Assembly (NCBI GenBank): GCA_019114015.1
Contig: DXGG01000070.1
Span: forward strand, 1-24,835
Source: Candidatus Onthomorpha intestinigallinarum
GTDB lineage: Bacteria; Bacteroidota; Bacteroidia; Bacteroidales; P3
Length of the DNA: 24,835 nt
Direction of reading: 5' to 3'
Shown: positions 7,644 through 15,003 of the stretch, in pieces
Layout of the letters: every line of letters begins with the position of its first letter
How positions within the stretch are numbered: position 1 is the first letter of the stretch
Program-made: the position numbers and the translations under genes
Notes under the pieces: generated by a model
What the model was told of the DNA's origin: nothing
Databases searched by the model: none
The model's input: only the letters and a program-made list of their open reading frames with translations

Positions 7644-8219
7644 ATGGAAATACATAATCTTCTGGATATCAAATCGAGGGTCGAGCTACGTGAATGGCTG
7701 ATGCAGAACCATAAAACGGAAAAAGAATGCTGGGTGGTCGTCAAGCGTGGAAGACCGACAGACGATACGACTTTCTGGTATATTGATGCCGTAGAGGAAG
7801 CCATGTGTTTCGGCTGGATAGACAGTACCACAAAGAAAATAGCGGACAACGTGACAGCCCAGAAGCTTTGCCCGCGAAGGCCGCGAAGCAACTGGTCGGA
7901 ACTGAACAAGGAGAGATGCCGCAGAATGGAACGATTAGGACTGATGACAGATGCAGGAAGAGCCGTTCTGCCGGATATGTCACCAGATAGTTTCACCATA
8001 GACAGTGATATACTGCAAAGACTGCAGTCCGACCCGGTAGTGTGGAACAATTTCTGCCAGTTTCCGGATTTGTATAAACGGATAAGAATTGATACAATTC
8101 AGGTAAAACGAAATGATCCCGATGTTTTACAGAAGCGGCTACAGAAATTAATTGAGAATACGCGGAAAGGACTGCTTTATGGAGAATGGAACGACAATGG
8201 GCGATTATTAAAATACTGA
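7644..8219 (+). CDS. YdeI/OmdA-family protein (bacteriocin-protection type)
   Basis: 191 residues from ATG 7644; a GTG two codons earlier is an alternative start. The order of conserved blocks matches the YdeI/OmpD-associated (OmdA) family: an N-terminal LREWLMQNHKTEKECWVV, then FWYIDAVEEAMCFGWIDS, KLCPRRPRSNWSELNKER and, near the C terminus, YKRIRIDTIQVKRNDPDV with LQKLIENTRKG. Members are small cytosolic or periplasmic-associated proteins. Some have been linked to antimicrobial-peptide or bacteriocin tolerance, and the molecular activity is unknown. It stands alone, on the strand opposite the defence operon. The family call is firm; any function is only inferred. Confidence 0.85.
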   Translation: MEIHNLLDIKSRVELREWLMQNHKTEKECWVVVKRGRPTDDTTFWYIDAVEEAMCFGWIDSTTKKIADNVTAQKLCPRRPRSNWSELNKERCRRMERLGLMTDAGRAVLPDMSPDSFTIDSDILQRLQSDPVVWNNFCQFPDLYKRIRIDTIQVKRNDPDVLQKRLQKLIENTRKGLLYGEWNDNGRLLKY

Positions 8220-8607
8220 ACGATATTAATATATCACTATTTTTGCTACTTTTGCTCTCTATTTTAGAAGAAAACGATTGTTCAACAATATGAAATGGCA
8301 AGTTTGCATATAGCTGCACATAACATATAGCATTCTCAATCTAAGCTATTTAAAAGAAGGTTTCAAAATGAATTTTTGAAGCACTCCTCTCTAAGCTTTA
8401 AGATGAGTCAGAACATATAAGATGCAAGGTGCTGAAGGTGAAGAGAGTTTACTGGCGAAAATGACCGAGACTGAATCCTGAAAGCAACACAACAGATGGC
8501 ATGTTATGACACATCGATTTAGCATTTTGCCATTATATCAAATATCACATTACAGACAAGTAACATCAGCAGCTCACTGAGCTTGCTGTATTTAAACATA
8601 TTGAACA
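8220..8607 (+). promoter_or_regulatory. Intergenic region upstream of the MATE gene
   Basis: 388 bases with no convincing gene. Two TAnnTTTG-like boxes occur early (8238-8245 and 8247-8254), far from the next start. A near-perfect palindrome lies at 8567-8588 (cagcagctca/tgagcttgctg, one unpaired base), 19 bases before the MATE ATG, and may be a regulator site. No promoter close to the MATE gene is obvious. Confidence 0.3.
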
Positions 8608-9897
8608 ATGAAGTATACATACAGAAACATTTGGCTCATCAACTTTCCTGTCATGATGAGCATCCTTATCGAACAACTCATAAATATAACCGATGCCATT
8701 TTTCTGGGGCATGTCGGTGAAATAGAATTGGGAGCATCGGCACTTGCCGGAATATGGTATCTGGCCATTTATATGCTCGGCTTCGGATTCAGTCTGGGGC
8801 TACAGGTCGTCATTGCACGGCGCAATGGTGAGCGGAACTATCCTGAAACAGGCAAGACTTTCTTTCAGGGACTGTTTTTCCTATCAGTTCTGGCGATTCT
8901 GCTATGCACCGTTTCGAAAATATTTTCCCCCATTGTTCTGGGCAGACTGATTGACTCGGAGGAAGTATATGCAGCAGTCATCGATTATCTGGACTGTCGC
9001 ATCTGGGGATTGCTGTTTTCGTTCCCATTTCTTGCATTGCGGTCTTTCCTGGTCGGTACCACACTTACGAAGCCGCTGAACAAGGCCTCACTTGCCGCCG
9101 TACTGGTCAATATACCTTGCAACTGGCTATTCATATTTCATTTTGACATGGGTATTGCCGGTGCTGCAATGGCATCGTCTTTTGCTGAATTATGCTCATT
9201 GGCAATATTGTCAGTCCATATTTTCCGGAAAATTGACAGGAGAGTCTACGGCCTTAAATGGCAATTTGACAAGAAAATATTGCAGCATGTCTGCCGTGTC
9301 TCTATCTGGAGCATGTTCAATCAGTTCATCGGCGTGGCCTCCTGGTTTGCCTTCTTCGTGACCGTCGAACATCTGGGAGAGATGGAACTGGCGGCTACAA
9401 ATGTCATACGCAGCATATCCACCTTGTTTTTCGTCATTGTCAATTCGCTGGCGGCAACCACGGGTTCATTGGTGGGTAATCTGCTTGGAGCCGGACAAAA
9501 GGACCAGGTTGTACCGTTATGCAACAAGGTTATTCGTATGGGATACGCCGTGGGAGGTCCGTTGATTATCTTTTCTATTGTCTGTTTCAATCCGATTTTC
9601 AGTATTTATTCCGGAAACGGGGATCTGATGCGGACAGCTCATCTGCCGTTTACAGTAGCCCTGCTGAATTACGTTTTCGCCCTGCCCGGTTATGTATACA
9701 TGAATGCCGTAACCGGAACAGGTGCCACACGTACGACTTTCATCTTTCAGGCTGTAACAATAATAGCCTATCAGATTCATTTATGGTCAGTAAGCTGTTT
9801 CAGTACATCCCTTTCCATATATTGGACAGCTGAATATCTGTATGTAATATTGCTTGGAACGCTGTCGGTTGTCCATCTCAAGAACAAGGGATATTGA
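8608..9897 (+). CDS. MATE-family multidrug/metabolite exporter
   Basis: 429 residues and strongly hydrophobic, with about 12 predicted transmembrane segments in two similar halves. The N terminus (NFPVMMSILIEQLINITDAIFLGHVGEIELGA) carries the MATE signature with the D of TM1 and the GHVGE loop. The second half has its counterpart at FNQFIGVASWFAFFVTVEHLGEMELAATNVIRS and the family's NLLGAGQKD loop. These antiporters expel cationic compounds in exchange for Na+ or H+. Length is slightly below the usual 440-460, and the last TM region ends at HLKNKGY. No regulator gene adjoins it. The family is clear and the substrate unknown. Confidence 0.93.
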   Translation: MKYTYRNIWLINFPVMMSILIEQLINITDAIFLGHVGEIELGASALAGIWYLAIYMLGFGFSLGLQVVIARRNGERNYPETGKTFFQGLFFLSVLAILLCTVSKIFSPIVLGRLIDSEEVYAAVIDYLDCRIWGLLFSFPFLALRSFLVGTTLTKPLNKASLAAVLVNIPCNWLFIFHFDMGIAGAAMASSFAELCSLAILSVHIFRKIDRRVYGLKWQFDKKILQHVCRVSIWSMFNQFIGVASWFAFFVTVEHLGEMELAATNVIRSISTLFFVIVNSLAATTGSLVGNLLGAGQKDQVVPLCNKVIRMGYAVGGPLIIFSIVCFNPIFSIYSGNGDLMRTAHLPFTVALLNYVFALPGYVYMNAVTGTGATRTTFIFQAVTIIAYQIHLWSVSCFSTSLSIYWTAEYLYVILLGTLSVVHLKNKGY

Positions 9898-9935
9898 ATG
9901 TTTCACCGGTGGCATAGTTAATATGCGTCATGAAA

Positions 9936-10118
9936 TTACCTATGGACGGAATATAGAGGATGAAGCATATCACCGCTGTAATACCGGGTGATGAACTCAT
10001 CCTCTTTGCGCATTCCTATCCGTTCAACCACTTTTATGGAGGCTATATTGTCAGACTGGGAAATTGCATGTACCTTATTCTTTAAGGACTTAGGCTGTTT
10101 CCCATAAGAACAGTGTGC
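9936..10118 (-). pseudogene. C-terminal remnant of a GNAT acetyltransferase gene
   Basis: The minus-strand frame of 60 codons after an in-frame TGA ends DMLHPLYSVHR. It contains SDNIASIKVVERIGMRKEDE, which matches the C-terminal acetyl-CoA-binding end of RimJ/RimL-type GNAT enzymes (N-x-x-S-x-x-[VL]-x-E-[KR]-[IL]-G-[MF]). The N-terminal two thirds of the domain (about 110 residues) is missing, there is no start codon, and an unrelated gene begins upstream. It is therefore a decayed gene fragment. No other gene is seen in 9898-10170. Confidence 0.7.
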
Positions 10119-10170
10119 TCAGAGTGAGTCTTTTATTTTCTAGTGATGGAGGTGCCGATGCGGAAAATTG

Positions 10171-10407
10171 CTAACGTTTACGCAAATTCCACGTCCTTCC
10201 GGCAGTGGTAGAGTAGAAAAGACCTTTGTCCGTTGTCCCCAGTATTTCCTTTCCTGCTTCCATAAGGTCGGTAAACATCCCGACATTGCTGGAACCGATG
10301 TAGCGAGTGTTCCATGTGCGACCCTGATTTACAGAATACTCTATTTTCTTGCTGTCTTTGGGTGAGATACGAATCATCTCATTCCCGTAATTGATCATGA
10401 TAGGCAT
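10171..10407 (-). CDS. Small protein with two Asp-box-like (BNR) motifs
   Basis: 78 residues with no signal peptide or membrane segment. Two copies of a [S]-x-x-x-G-R-T-W motif are present: YSVNQGRTW (about 24-32) and YSTTAGRTW (about 65-73). They resemble the S-x-D-x-G-x-T-W Asp box that marks turns in sialidase-type beta-propellers, though both lack the central Asp. Between them lies SSNVGMFTDLMEAGKEILGTTDKGLF, which fits about one and a half propeller blades. A protein this short cannot form a propeller alone, so it could assemble as an oligomer, be a relic of a larger gene, or be a free-standing domain. A TATTTTTG box at 10471-10478 may be its promoter. Function unknown. Confidence 0.6.
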   Translation of the reverse strand: MPIMINYGNEMIRISPKDSKKIEYSVNQGRTWNTRYIGSSNVGMFTDLMEAGKEILGTTDKGLFYSTTAGRTWNLRKR

Positions 10408-10769
10408 AAGTCTTTAATATTAAATTAAACAATATATGTATTATTCGTGTCGGTTGTCCGAACCGCAATGCAAAAATATTATGCAGGTTATGTAAAAGTG
10501 CTGCATAGGTTTTGCATTTATTGTGACAAACTTGTGTTCTGACAGAACTTTGTAATTTCGCAGGGTGTATATGAAACAATATGCTTTGTGATAGATTATG
10601 GAGGTGGGCTTTATGAGCGACGGAAACTGATTCTTTGTTCGGCGAAATTGAAACAAAGATCCGTAAAAATGAAACGGGAATCCGTAAAATTAAAACGGCG
10701 TTTCATTGATGACTGATTTTTAAGTGTTTATATGAATGCGCTTTTGAGAAGAGGTGTTTTTGACGTGTA
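10408..10769. other. Intergenic region with palindrome, tandem repeat and a lysine-rich open frame
   Basis: Contents: a TAnnTTTG box for the 78-residue gene (10471-10478, minus); a perfect palindrome gttctg-a-cagaac (10536-10548); and a 21-bp imperfect tandem duplication (10659-10679 and 10680-10700, 17 of 21 identical). A plus-strand frame of 57 codons running through the duplication has a very basic end (KQRSVKMKRESVKLKRRFIDD) but no ATG at its beginning. No recognised gene. Confidence 0.35.
10659..10700 (+). repeat. 21-bp imperfect tandem repeat
   Basis: Two adjacent 21-base units beginning ATCCGTAAAA, identical at 17 positions. Because 21 is a multiple of three, the repeat keeps frame and encodes an alternating basic pattern (RSVKMKRE / ESVKLKRR). 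Confidence 0.5.
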
Positions 10770-12206
10770 CTATTTTTTCCACAGTTTGCGAATGTCCCAT
10801 AAATATGCAACGGCAATAAAGCAGAGGAAACAAATGGTGTTGATTGCAAGTCTTAATACCATATGCTCTTTTGGACAGAGAGTCGTTACAACATACAGGC
10901 CTGTTGCGAGACATGCATAGATGAACAGCTTTTTCAAAGGATACCTTATCGGATAGTATTTTTGTCCGAATGCCCAACACAGAATCATTATGCCGGCATA
11001 GCATGCGAGAGTGGTCCATGCCGCTCCCATGTACCCGTATTCCGGAACGAGTATGAAGTTCAACAGCAGGGTTATTGCCGCTCCGATTGTCGAAATGTAT
11101 GCTCCGAATATTGTTTTGTCACTTACCTTGTACCATACCGAAAGGTTGTAGTACACACCAAGGCATAGATTGGCCAGAAGCAGTATAGGTACGACACTCA
11201 GACCTGTTCTGTATTCCTTTCCCACAAAATATTGGAAAATGTCTATGTATGACATTACTCCCAAGAATATGGCAAGCAGAAATATGGTATAGAACAACAT
11301 TACTGTCGAGTAGGTCTGTTTGGCATCGCTTTGTTTCATCTTTGAAAAGAAGAAAGGTTCGGCCGCAAACTTGAAGGCCTGTATGAACAGCGACATTATT
11401 ATGGAAATCTTATAGCATGCGCCGTATATTCCTATCTGACTCATTACGTATGATTGGCAATCATTTGTTTCTTCTGGGCAGGCGATGAGGTGTTTCAAAG
11501 CTATTCTGTCAAATGTTTCGTTTACCATTCCGGCCAGACCGCCTATCATTACGGGCAATCCGTACAGAAGCATTTTCTTCAGCAGTCTGAAATCGGCCTT
11601 GGGGCGGAACTGCATGTATTCCGGCAGAAGCATGAACATTGCTATCGCGCTTGCCAGCATGTTTGAAAGGAATATGCACAATACAAGGTCATCCGGTTTT
11701 ATGACAAAGAAAAACAATAGATTGAAACCTATGTTGGAGAATATGTCCACGCTTTTTATCAGTGCGAACCGGCCGGCGCGGTTTTCTTCTCTTAGTTTTG
11801 CATAAGGAATTGCTCTAAGGGCATCGAGGCTTATTATTATAAGGAACAATGCAATATAGTCCTTGTGGTCTGAATATCCCATAAGGTCGCTTATTCGCCC
11901 GAGGTTAAGGAATGAAATCAAAAGGAATAGGGATGTTGTCAGAAACAGGGAAATCAAGGCTGTGTTATAGACCATGCCTTTTTTTGTTTCGCTTTGGGAG
12001 AATCTGAAAAAGGCCGTTTCCATGCCGTAAGTCAATATTATCATAAGGAATGACACATAGGCGTACAGTTCCGATACTATGCCGTATTTGTCGGTGGCCA
12101 GCGTATATGTGTATATTGGAACCAACAGATAGTTTAGAAAACGTCCCAATATGGTTGGCAGTCCGTATATGGCCGTTTGGCCTGCCAGTTTTTTCAAATC
12201 GTTCAT
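10770..12206 (-). CDS. Polysaccharide/lipid-linked oligosaccharide flippase (MOP superfamily, Wzx-like)
   Basis: 478 residues from the ATG at 12204-12206 (MNDLKKLAGQTAIYGLPTIL). A TTG nine codons earlier would overlap the upstream gene by 23 bases and is less likely. The N-terminal QTAIYGLPTILGRFLNYLLVPIYTYTL is typical of polysaccharide-biosynthesis (PF01943/PF13440-like) transporters. About 14 hydrophobic segments fit the family, and the C-terminal six are less conserved. Members flip undecaprenyl-linked glycans or similar lipids across the inner membrane. The gene starts 4 bases after the M28 peptidase gene and is probably transcribed with it. No glycosyltransferase genes adjoin it, so it is not in an obvious O-antigen cluster. 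Substrate unknown. Confidence 0.88.
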   Translation of the reverse strand: MNDLKKLAGQTAIYGLPTILGRFLNYLLVPIYTYTLATDKYGIVSELYAYVSFLMIILTYGMETAFFRFSQSETKKGMVYNTALISLFLTTSLFLLISFLNLGRISDLMGYSDHKDYIALFLIIISLDALRAIPYAKLREENRAGRFALIKSVDIFSNIGFNLLFFFVIKPDDLVLCIFLSNMLASAIAMFMLLPEYMQFRPKADFRLLKKMLLYGLPVMIGGLAGMVNETFDRIALKHLIACPEETNDCQSYVMSQIGIYGACYKISIIMSLFIQAFKFAAEPFFFSKMKQSDAKQTYSTVMLFYTIFLLAIFLGVMSYIDIFQYFVGKEYRTGLSVVPILLLANLCLGVYYNLSVWYKVSDKTIFGAYISTIGAAITLLLNFILVPEYGYMGAAWTTLACYAGIMILCWAFGQKYYPIRYPLKKLFIYACLATGLYVVTTLCPKEHMVLRLAINTICFLCFIAVAYLWDIRKLWKK

Positions 12207-12210
12207 TCCG

Positions 12211-13638
12211 TTATCTGTTAATGTAATATACAATTCTGAATGTACCGCTCGAATAGTTTATTCTGTCCAATGAGCCTTTATTCATATTCAACAGTCCGTA
12301 GCGGTTCGAAACGCCGAATCCTAAACTGCCTATTCTCATTTCTACGGAAAATGTCAGTCCTATGTCATTCGGCCTTATCCTTGCTCCATTTTCCATCTCG
12401 CTTGGCATGTCCATGTGCAGATTGTTGGAATAATATCCTCCAAAGATAAGACTCAGACCTATGCTTTCTTGCAGAGGGCTTTGCAAAACAATACCGAAAG
12501 GTATATAAAGGTTTGTCATCATCATCTGACCTTCTATTCTTTTGGTCAGATTGCGTTCTATCTCCGCTCCAATACGGAAAGCCAAAAACCTGTATTTGTT
12601 GTATTGCATGAAAAGGCCTGCATCAAAGGCGTATCCGTCACGTCCCGTAACATTACCGAAATGATAGTTCTGCCTTGCGCTGCCTACACTTGCGTTCAAT
12701 CCGAAACTGACCATGTCGCTTTTTTGTTTGTGCCTTGTGGCCGATTTTCCGGAAGATTTCAATACAGCTTCGTTGGACGCTTTTATCACTACATCATATA
12801 TGTAGTTGCATATATCGTTCATGCCTTGGTAATCTATCAGTTCGGCATCATCTTCGGGCTTGTGATATGGAGATTTTGTACCTGTCGTTATGCTTATTGA
12901 CGGAATCTGTTTTTTTGCGAAGCAACTGAAATCCGAATCGGTAAACATAGAGCGGTCAAAACGTTTCGCATCGATTTTGATTTTGTCACTTTCAAACAAT
13001 GCTTTACCGTTCTCAATCATTCCTGTTCCGCTTATTTTAAGCGCATCACCTTTCAACCAACCAACCATGTCGAGATTTATCATAAGTTTTATTTGATGTA
13101 TATCCGATATCGGCATGGGATTTTCTGAAAAATACCTGGAACCTATCAATCCTTCTTCCTCGGCATCAAAGGCAACGAGTATTATGCTGCGTTTCAACAG
13201 ATGTCTGTCTTTTTGCATTCTTCTTGCCAATTGCATTAGTATCGCCGTACCTGAAGCATTATCATCGGCTCCATTGTATATTACTGTTTTACCTTGTTTG
13301 TTCGTTTTTATTCCCAAATGGTCGTAATGTGCTCCTATCAATATGTATTCGTTTTTAAATTCTTCATCGTCCGATTCAACAACAGCTACGACGTTGCATC
13401 CTGTTTGATTTGAGTATTTGAACTCTTGTCTGTGTATGTTCACACCCGCTTTTTGCAGTTCGTAACAGATGTAGTTCATGGCTTTTTCTCCTCCTGGACT
13501 GAAAGCTTTGCGGCCTTCGAGAGAGTCGCTGCAAAGAGTGAAAACATCTTTTCTGAGTATGTCTGTCTGTTGTGATTTAAGGGTCAGACTAAATGACAGA
13601 CATAAAATTAAACAAACGACAGTTTTGATTTCAGACAT
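12211..13638 (-). CDS. Secreted M28 metallopeptidase fused to a C-terminal beta-barrel-like domain
   Basis: 475 residues. Residues 1-23 form a signal peptide (ending KSQ). Residues about 25-290 are an M28 (aminopeptidase Y/S-like) domain. Its di-zinc residues are visible: H104 and D106 in GAHYDHLG, D125/D126 in NGADDNASG, the E160-E161 pair in FDAEEEGLIGS, D190 in INLDMVGW and H259 in PYHKPEDD. After a Lys/Ser linker (about 291-308), residues about 309-475 are amphipathic beta-strands with Gly and aromatic girdles (SFGLNASVG..., FRIVYYINR at the end). They resemble the PorT-like or OmpX-like outer-membrane barrels of Bacteroidetes. The protease may thus be held at the outer membrane. It has its own strong promoter and is followed by the flippase gene. 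The peptidase call is firm and the barrel inferred. Confidence 0.85.
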   Translation of the reverse strand: MSEIKTVVCLILCLSFSLTLKSQQTDILRKDVFTLCSDSLEGRKAFSPGGEKAMNYICYELQKAGVNIHRQEFKYSNQTGCNVVAVVESDDEEFKNEYILIGAHYDHLGIKTNKQGKTVIYNGADDNASGTAILMQLARRMQKDRHLLKRSIILVAFDAEEEGLIGSRYFSENPMPISDIHQIKLMINLDMVGWLKGDALKISGTGMIENGKALFESDKIKIDAKRFDRSMFTDSDFSCFAKKQIPSISITTGTKSPYHKPEDDAELIDYQGMNDICNYIYDVVIKASNEAVLKSSGKSATRHKQKSDMVSFGLNASVGSARQNYHFGNVTGRDGYAFDAGLFMQYNKYRFLAFRIGAEIERNLTKRIEGQMMMTNLYIPFGIVLQSPLQESIGLSLIFGGYYSNNLHMDMPSEMENGARIRPNDIGLTFSVEMRIGSLGFGVSNRYGLLNMNKGSLDRINYSSGTFRIVYYINR

Positions 13639-13666
13639 GTTTATTGCATCATTACGGTTTGAAACA

Positions 13667-13697
13667 CAAAGATAGAAATAAAATCATTGCGGACAAA
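13667..13697 (-). promoter_or_regulatory. Promoter of the M28 peptidase-flippase operon
   Basis: On the minus strand, TTTG (13694-13697), a 19-base spacer and TATCTTTG (13667-13674), an exact match to the Bacteroidetes consensus. The start ATG is 28 bases downstream of the box. Confidence 0.75.
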
Positions 13698-13745
13698 TAC
13701 CGTCATAAGACGGCAGCAAAATATCGTAATCAGAAACAAACAAAC

Positions 13746-13791
13746 AAAAATGGAACTTGATTTGGCGATTACAGAATCAAGTTCCATTTTT
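13746..13791. terminator. Strong hairpin terminator, part of repeat copy A
   Basis: A perfect 17-bp inverted repeat (13746-13762 with 13775-13791, 12-base loop) flanked by A and T runs. It works in both directions on paper and would stop read-through from the GATE-protein gene. Confidence 0.8.
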
Positions 13792-13794
13792 TTA

Positions 13795-13826
13795 AATCTT
13801 GATTCCAAAAAATTGAAATCAAGATT
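13795..13826. terminator. Second hairpin beside the terminator
   Basis: A 10-bp perfect inverted repeat AATCTTGATT/AATCAAGATT with a 12-base interval, 13 bases past the stop of the minus-strand gene at 13840. It shares the TTGATT/AATCAA core with the neighbouring 17-bp hairpin. Confidence 0.6.
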
Positions 13827-13839
13827 CGGTTTTGCCTTG

Positions 13840-14991
13840 TCAGGCCATTATCAAAGAGACCAAAACATAAATCCAGTGAGCTACCACTCCCGCACAAAGA
13901 CCTCCTATGGTATGTGCGACTATTGCCTTGGAGGTAAGCTTTCTATAGCCAAGGCAGTCGAGCATTGCGGTATGAGTGGAAAGGAATCCGCTCCAGCACA
14001 TTCCCATTGCGGTACATACAGCTATGGCGTTTCCGTCTATAAATCCAGAGGCCTGAAACTTTGGAATAAGGCTCAAAGCCGCTCCGACAGCTCCGAGAGA
14101 TGTTATGGGGAATGCGACCAATTCTGGATTGTTGAACCCGAAAAGCCATTGGAAAACGAAGTCTATCTTTCCCGCAAGATAAGGCAAGACCGCAACTCCC
14201 TCATAGGCTGCACCGGTATATACTCCGTTTGTCGGGCCAAAGGTAAGCATCATTACGAATGTGGAAATTATGAGAACGCCCGGAATAATGGCCAATCCGA
14301 GTTCGACACCGGACTTGCCTCCGTCCAGGATGGAATTCAAAACTCTCAAGAATATGTTTCCTTCCGTCTTGAAGGAAATGCTCTGTTCATCGCCCTTGCT
14401 TACGTCTTCGGCTTTGAATTCGGGATAGGACTTTATTATGAATCGCTGCATAAGGCGTGTGGAAATAATGCTTCCGAATATCGCACCGACAAGTCCCACT
14501 ATCGCACCTCCGCCATAGCCTATGCCTATCATGAAAACTATGACTATCAGACCCATCCCGAAGGCCGTTCCGAAATTGGTAAGAGATATAAGCTGGTATT
14601 TTTTGAAATATCTGCTGAAGTTCTTGTCGTTGGCCAACGCTATTATGGCCGGATTGTCCGAAAGGAAGGTCAATATTCCTCCCAGAGCCGCAACTCCCGG
14701 CAGGTTGAACAAAGGTTTCATCAAAGGTTTGAGCAGATGCTCTATAAGCCTTACAACCCCGAACTCGGTCAGCAGTTTGCCCAAAGCACCCGACAGAACG
14801 GTTATGGCCATAAGGTAGAAAACCGTTTCCATAAGCAGACTGTACGATGTCTGCATTATTGTATTCAGCATGTTAGGCAATCCCATCCTGTGGGCCAAAA
14901 ATCCGAATACGGCAAAAAAGACAAGCAGAAACACAAGAGCCTCTATGCTTCTTCTGGTCGTAAATTTCAAAGAGTTGAATTTCTTAATCAT
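13840..14991 (-). CDS. GATE-domain (nucleoside-recognition-like) inner-membrane protein, YjiH-like
   Basis: 383 residues with about nine to ten hydrophobic segments. Two regions look like the paired GATE (nucleoside_recog, PF07670) modules: about 50-165 (METVFYLMAITVLSGALGKLL ... LSDNPAIIALAND ... TNFGTAFGMG) and about 225-330 (ILDGGKSGVELGLAIIPGVLI ... NNPELVAFPITSLGAVGAA). Proteins of this group are inner-membrane transporters related to SpmA/SpmB and YjiH. Substrates are largely unknown, and the domain name does not prove nucleoside transport. The gene begins 12 bases after the porin gene, so outer- and inner-membrane steps for the same solute are plausible. A long plus-strand frame over the same DNA (13687-15069) is a shadow: the minus frame has clear membrane periodicity and the operon context. 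Confidence 0.82.
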   Translation of the reverse strand: MIKKFNSLKFTTRRSIEALVFLLVFFAVFGFLAHRMGLPNMLNTIMQTSYSLLMETVFYLMAITVLSGALGKLLTEFGVVRLIEHLLKPLMKPLFNLPGVAALGGILTFLSDNPAIIALANDKNFSRYFKKYQLISLTNFGTAFGMGLIVIVFMIGIGYGGGAIVGLVGAIFGSIISTRLMQRFIIKSYPEFKAEDVSKGDEQSISFKTEGNIFLRVLNSILDGGKSGVELGLAIIPGVLIISTFVMMLTFGPTNGVYTGAAYEGVAVLPYLAGKIDFVFQWLFGFNNPELVAFPITSLGAVGAALSLIPKFQASGFIDGNAIAVCTAMGMCWSGFLSTHTAMLDCLGYRKLTSKAIVAHTIGGLCAGVVAHWIYVLVSLIMA

Positions 14992-15003
14992 TGCTACGAT
15001 ATA

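Larger units (their letters stand above)
13745..13826 (-). repeat. Palindromic dispersed repeat, copy A
   Basis: Read on the minus strand it contains TTTCAATTTTTT (13807-13818), then exactly 41 bases, then CCAAATCAAGTTC (13753-13765). Copy B at about 20950-21030 on the plus strand has the same two blocks with the same 41-base spacing. The shared, correctly spaced blocks show that the two are copies of one element. Confidence 0.65.

Noticed and set aside
12207..12233. TTG start nine codons upstream for the flippase
   Set aside because: It overlaps the upstream peptidase gene and adds residues unlike the family; the ATG at 12206 gives the usual N terminus.
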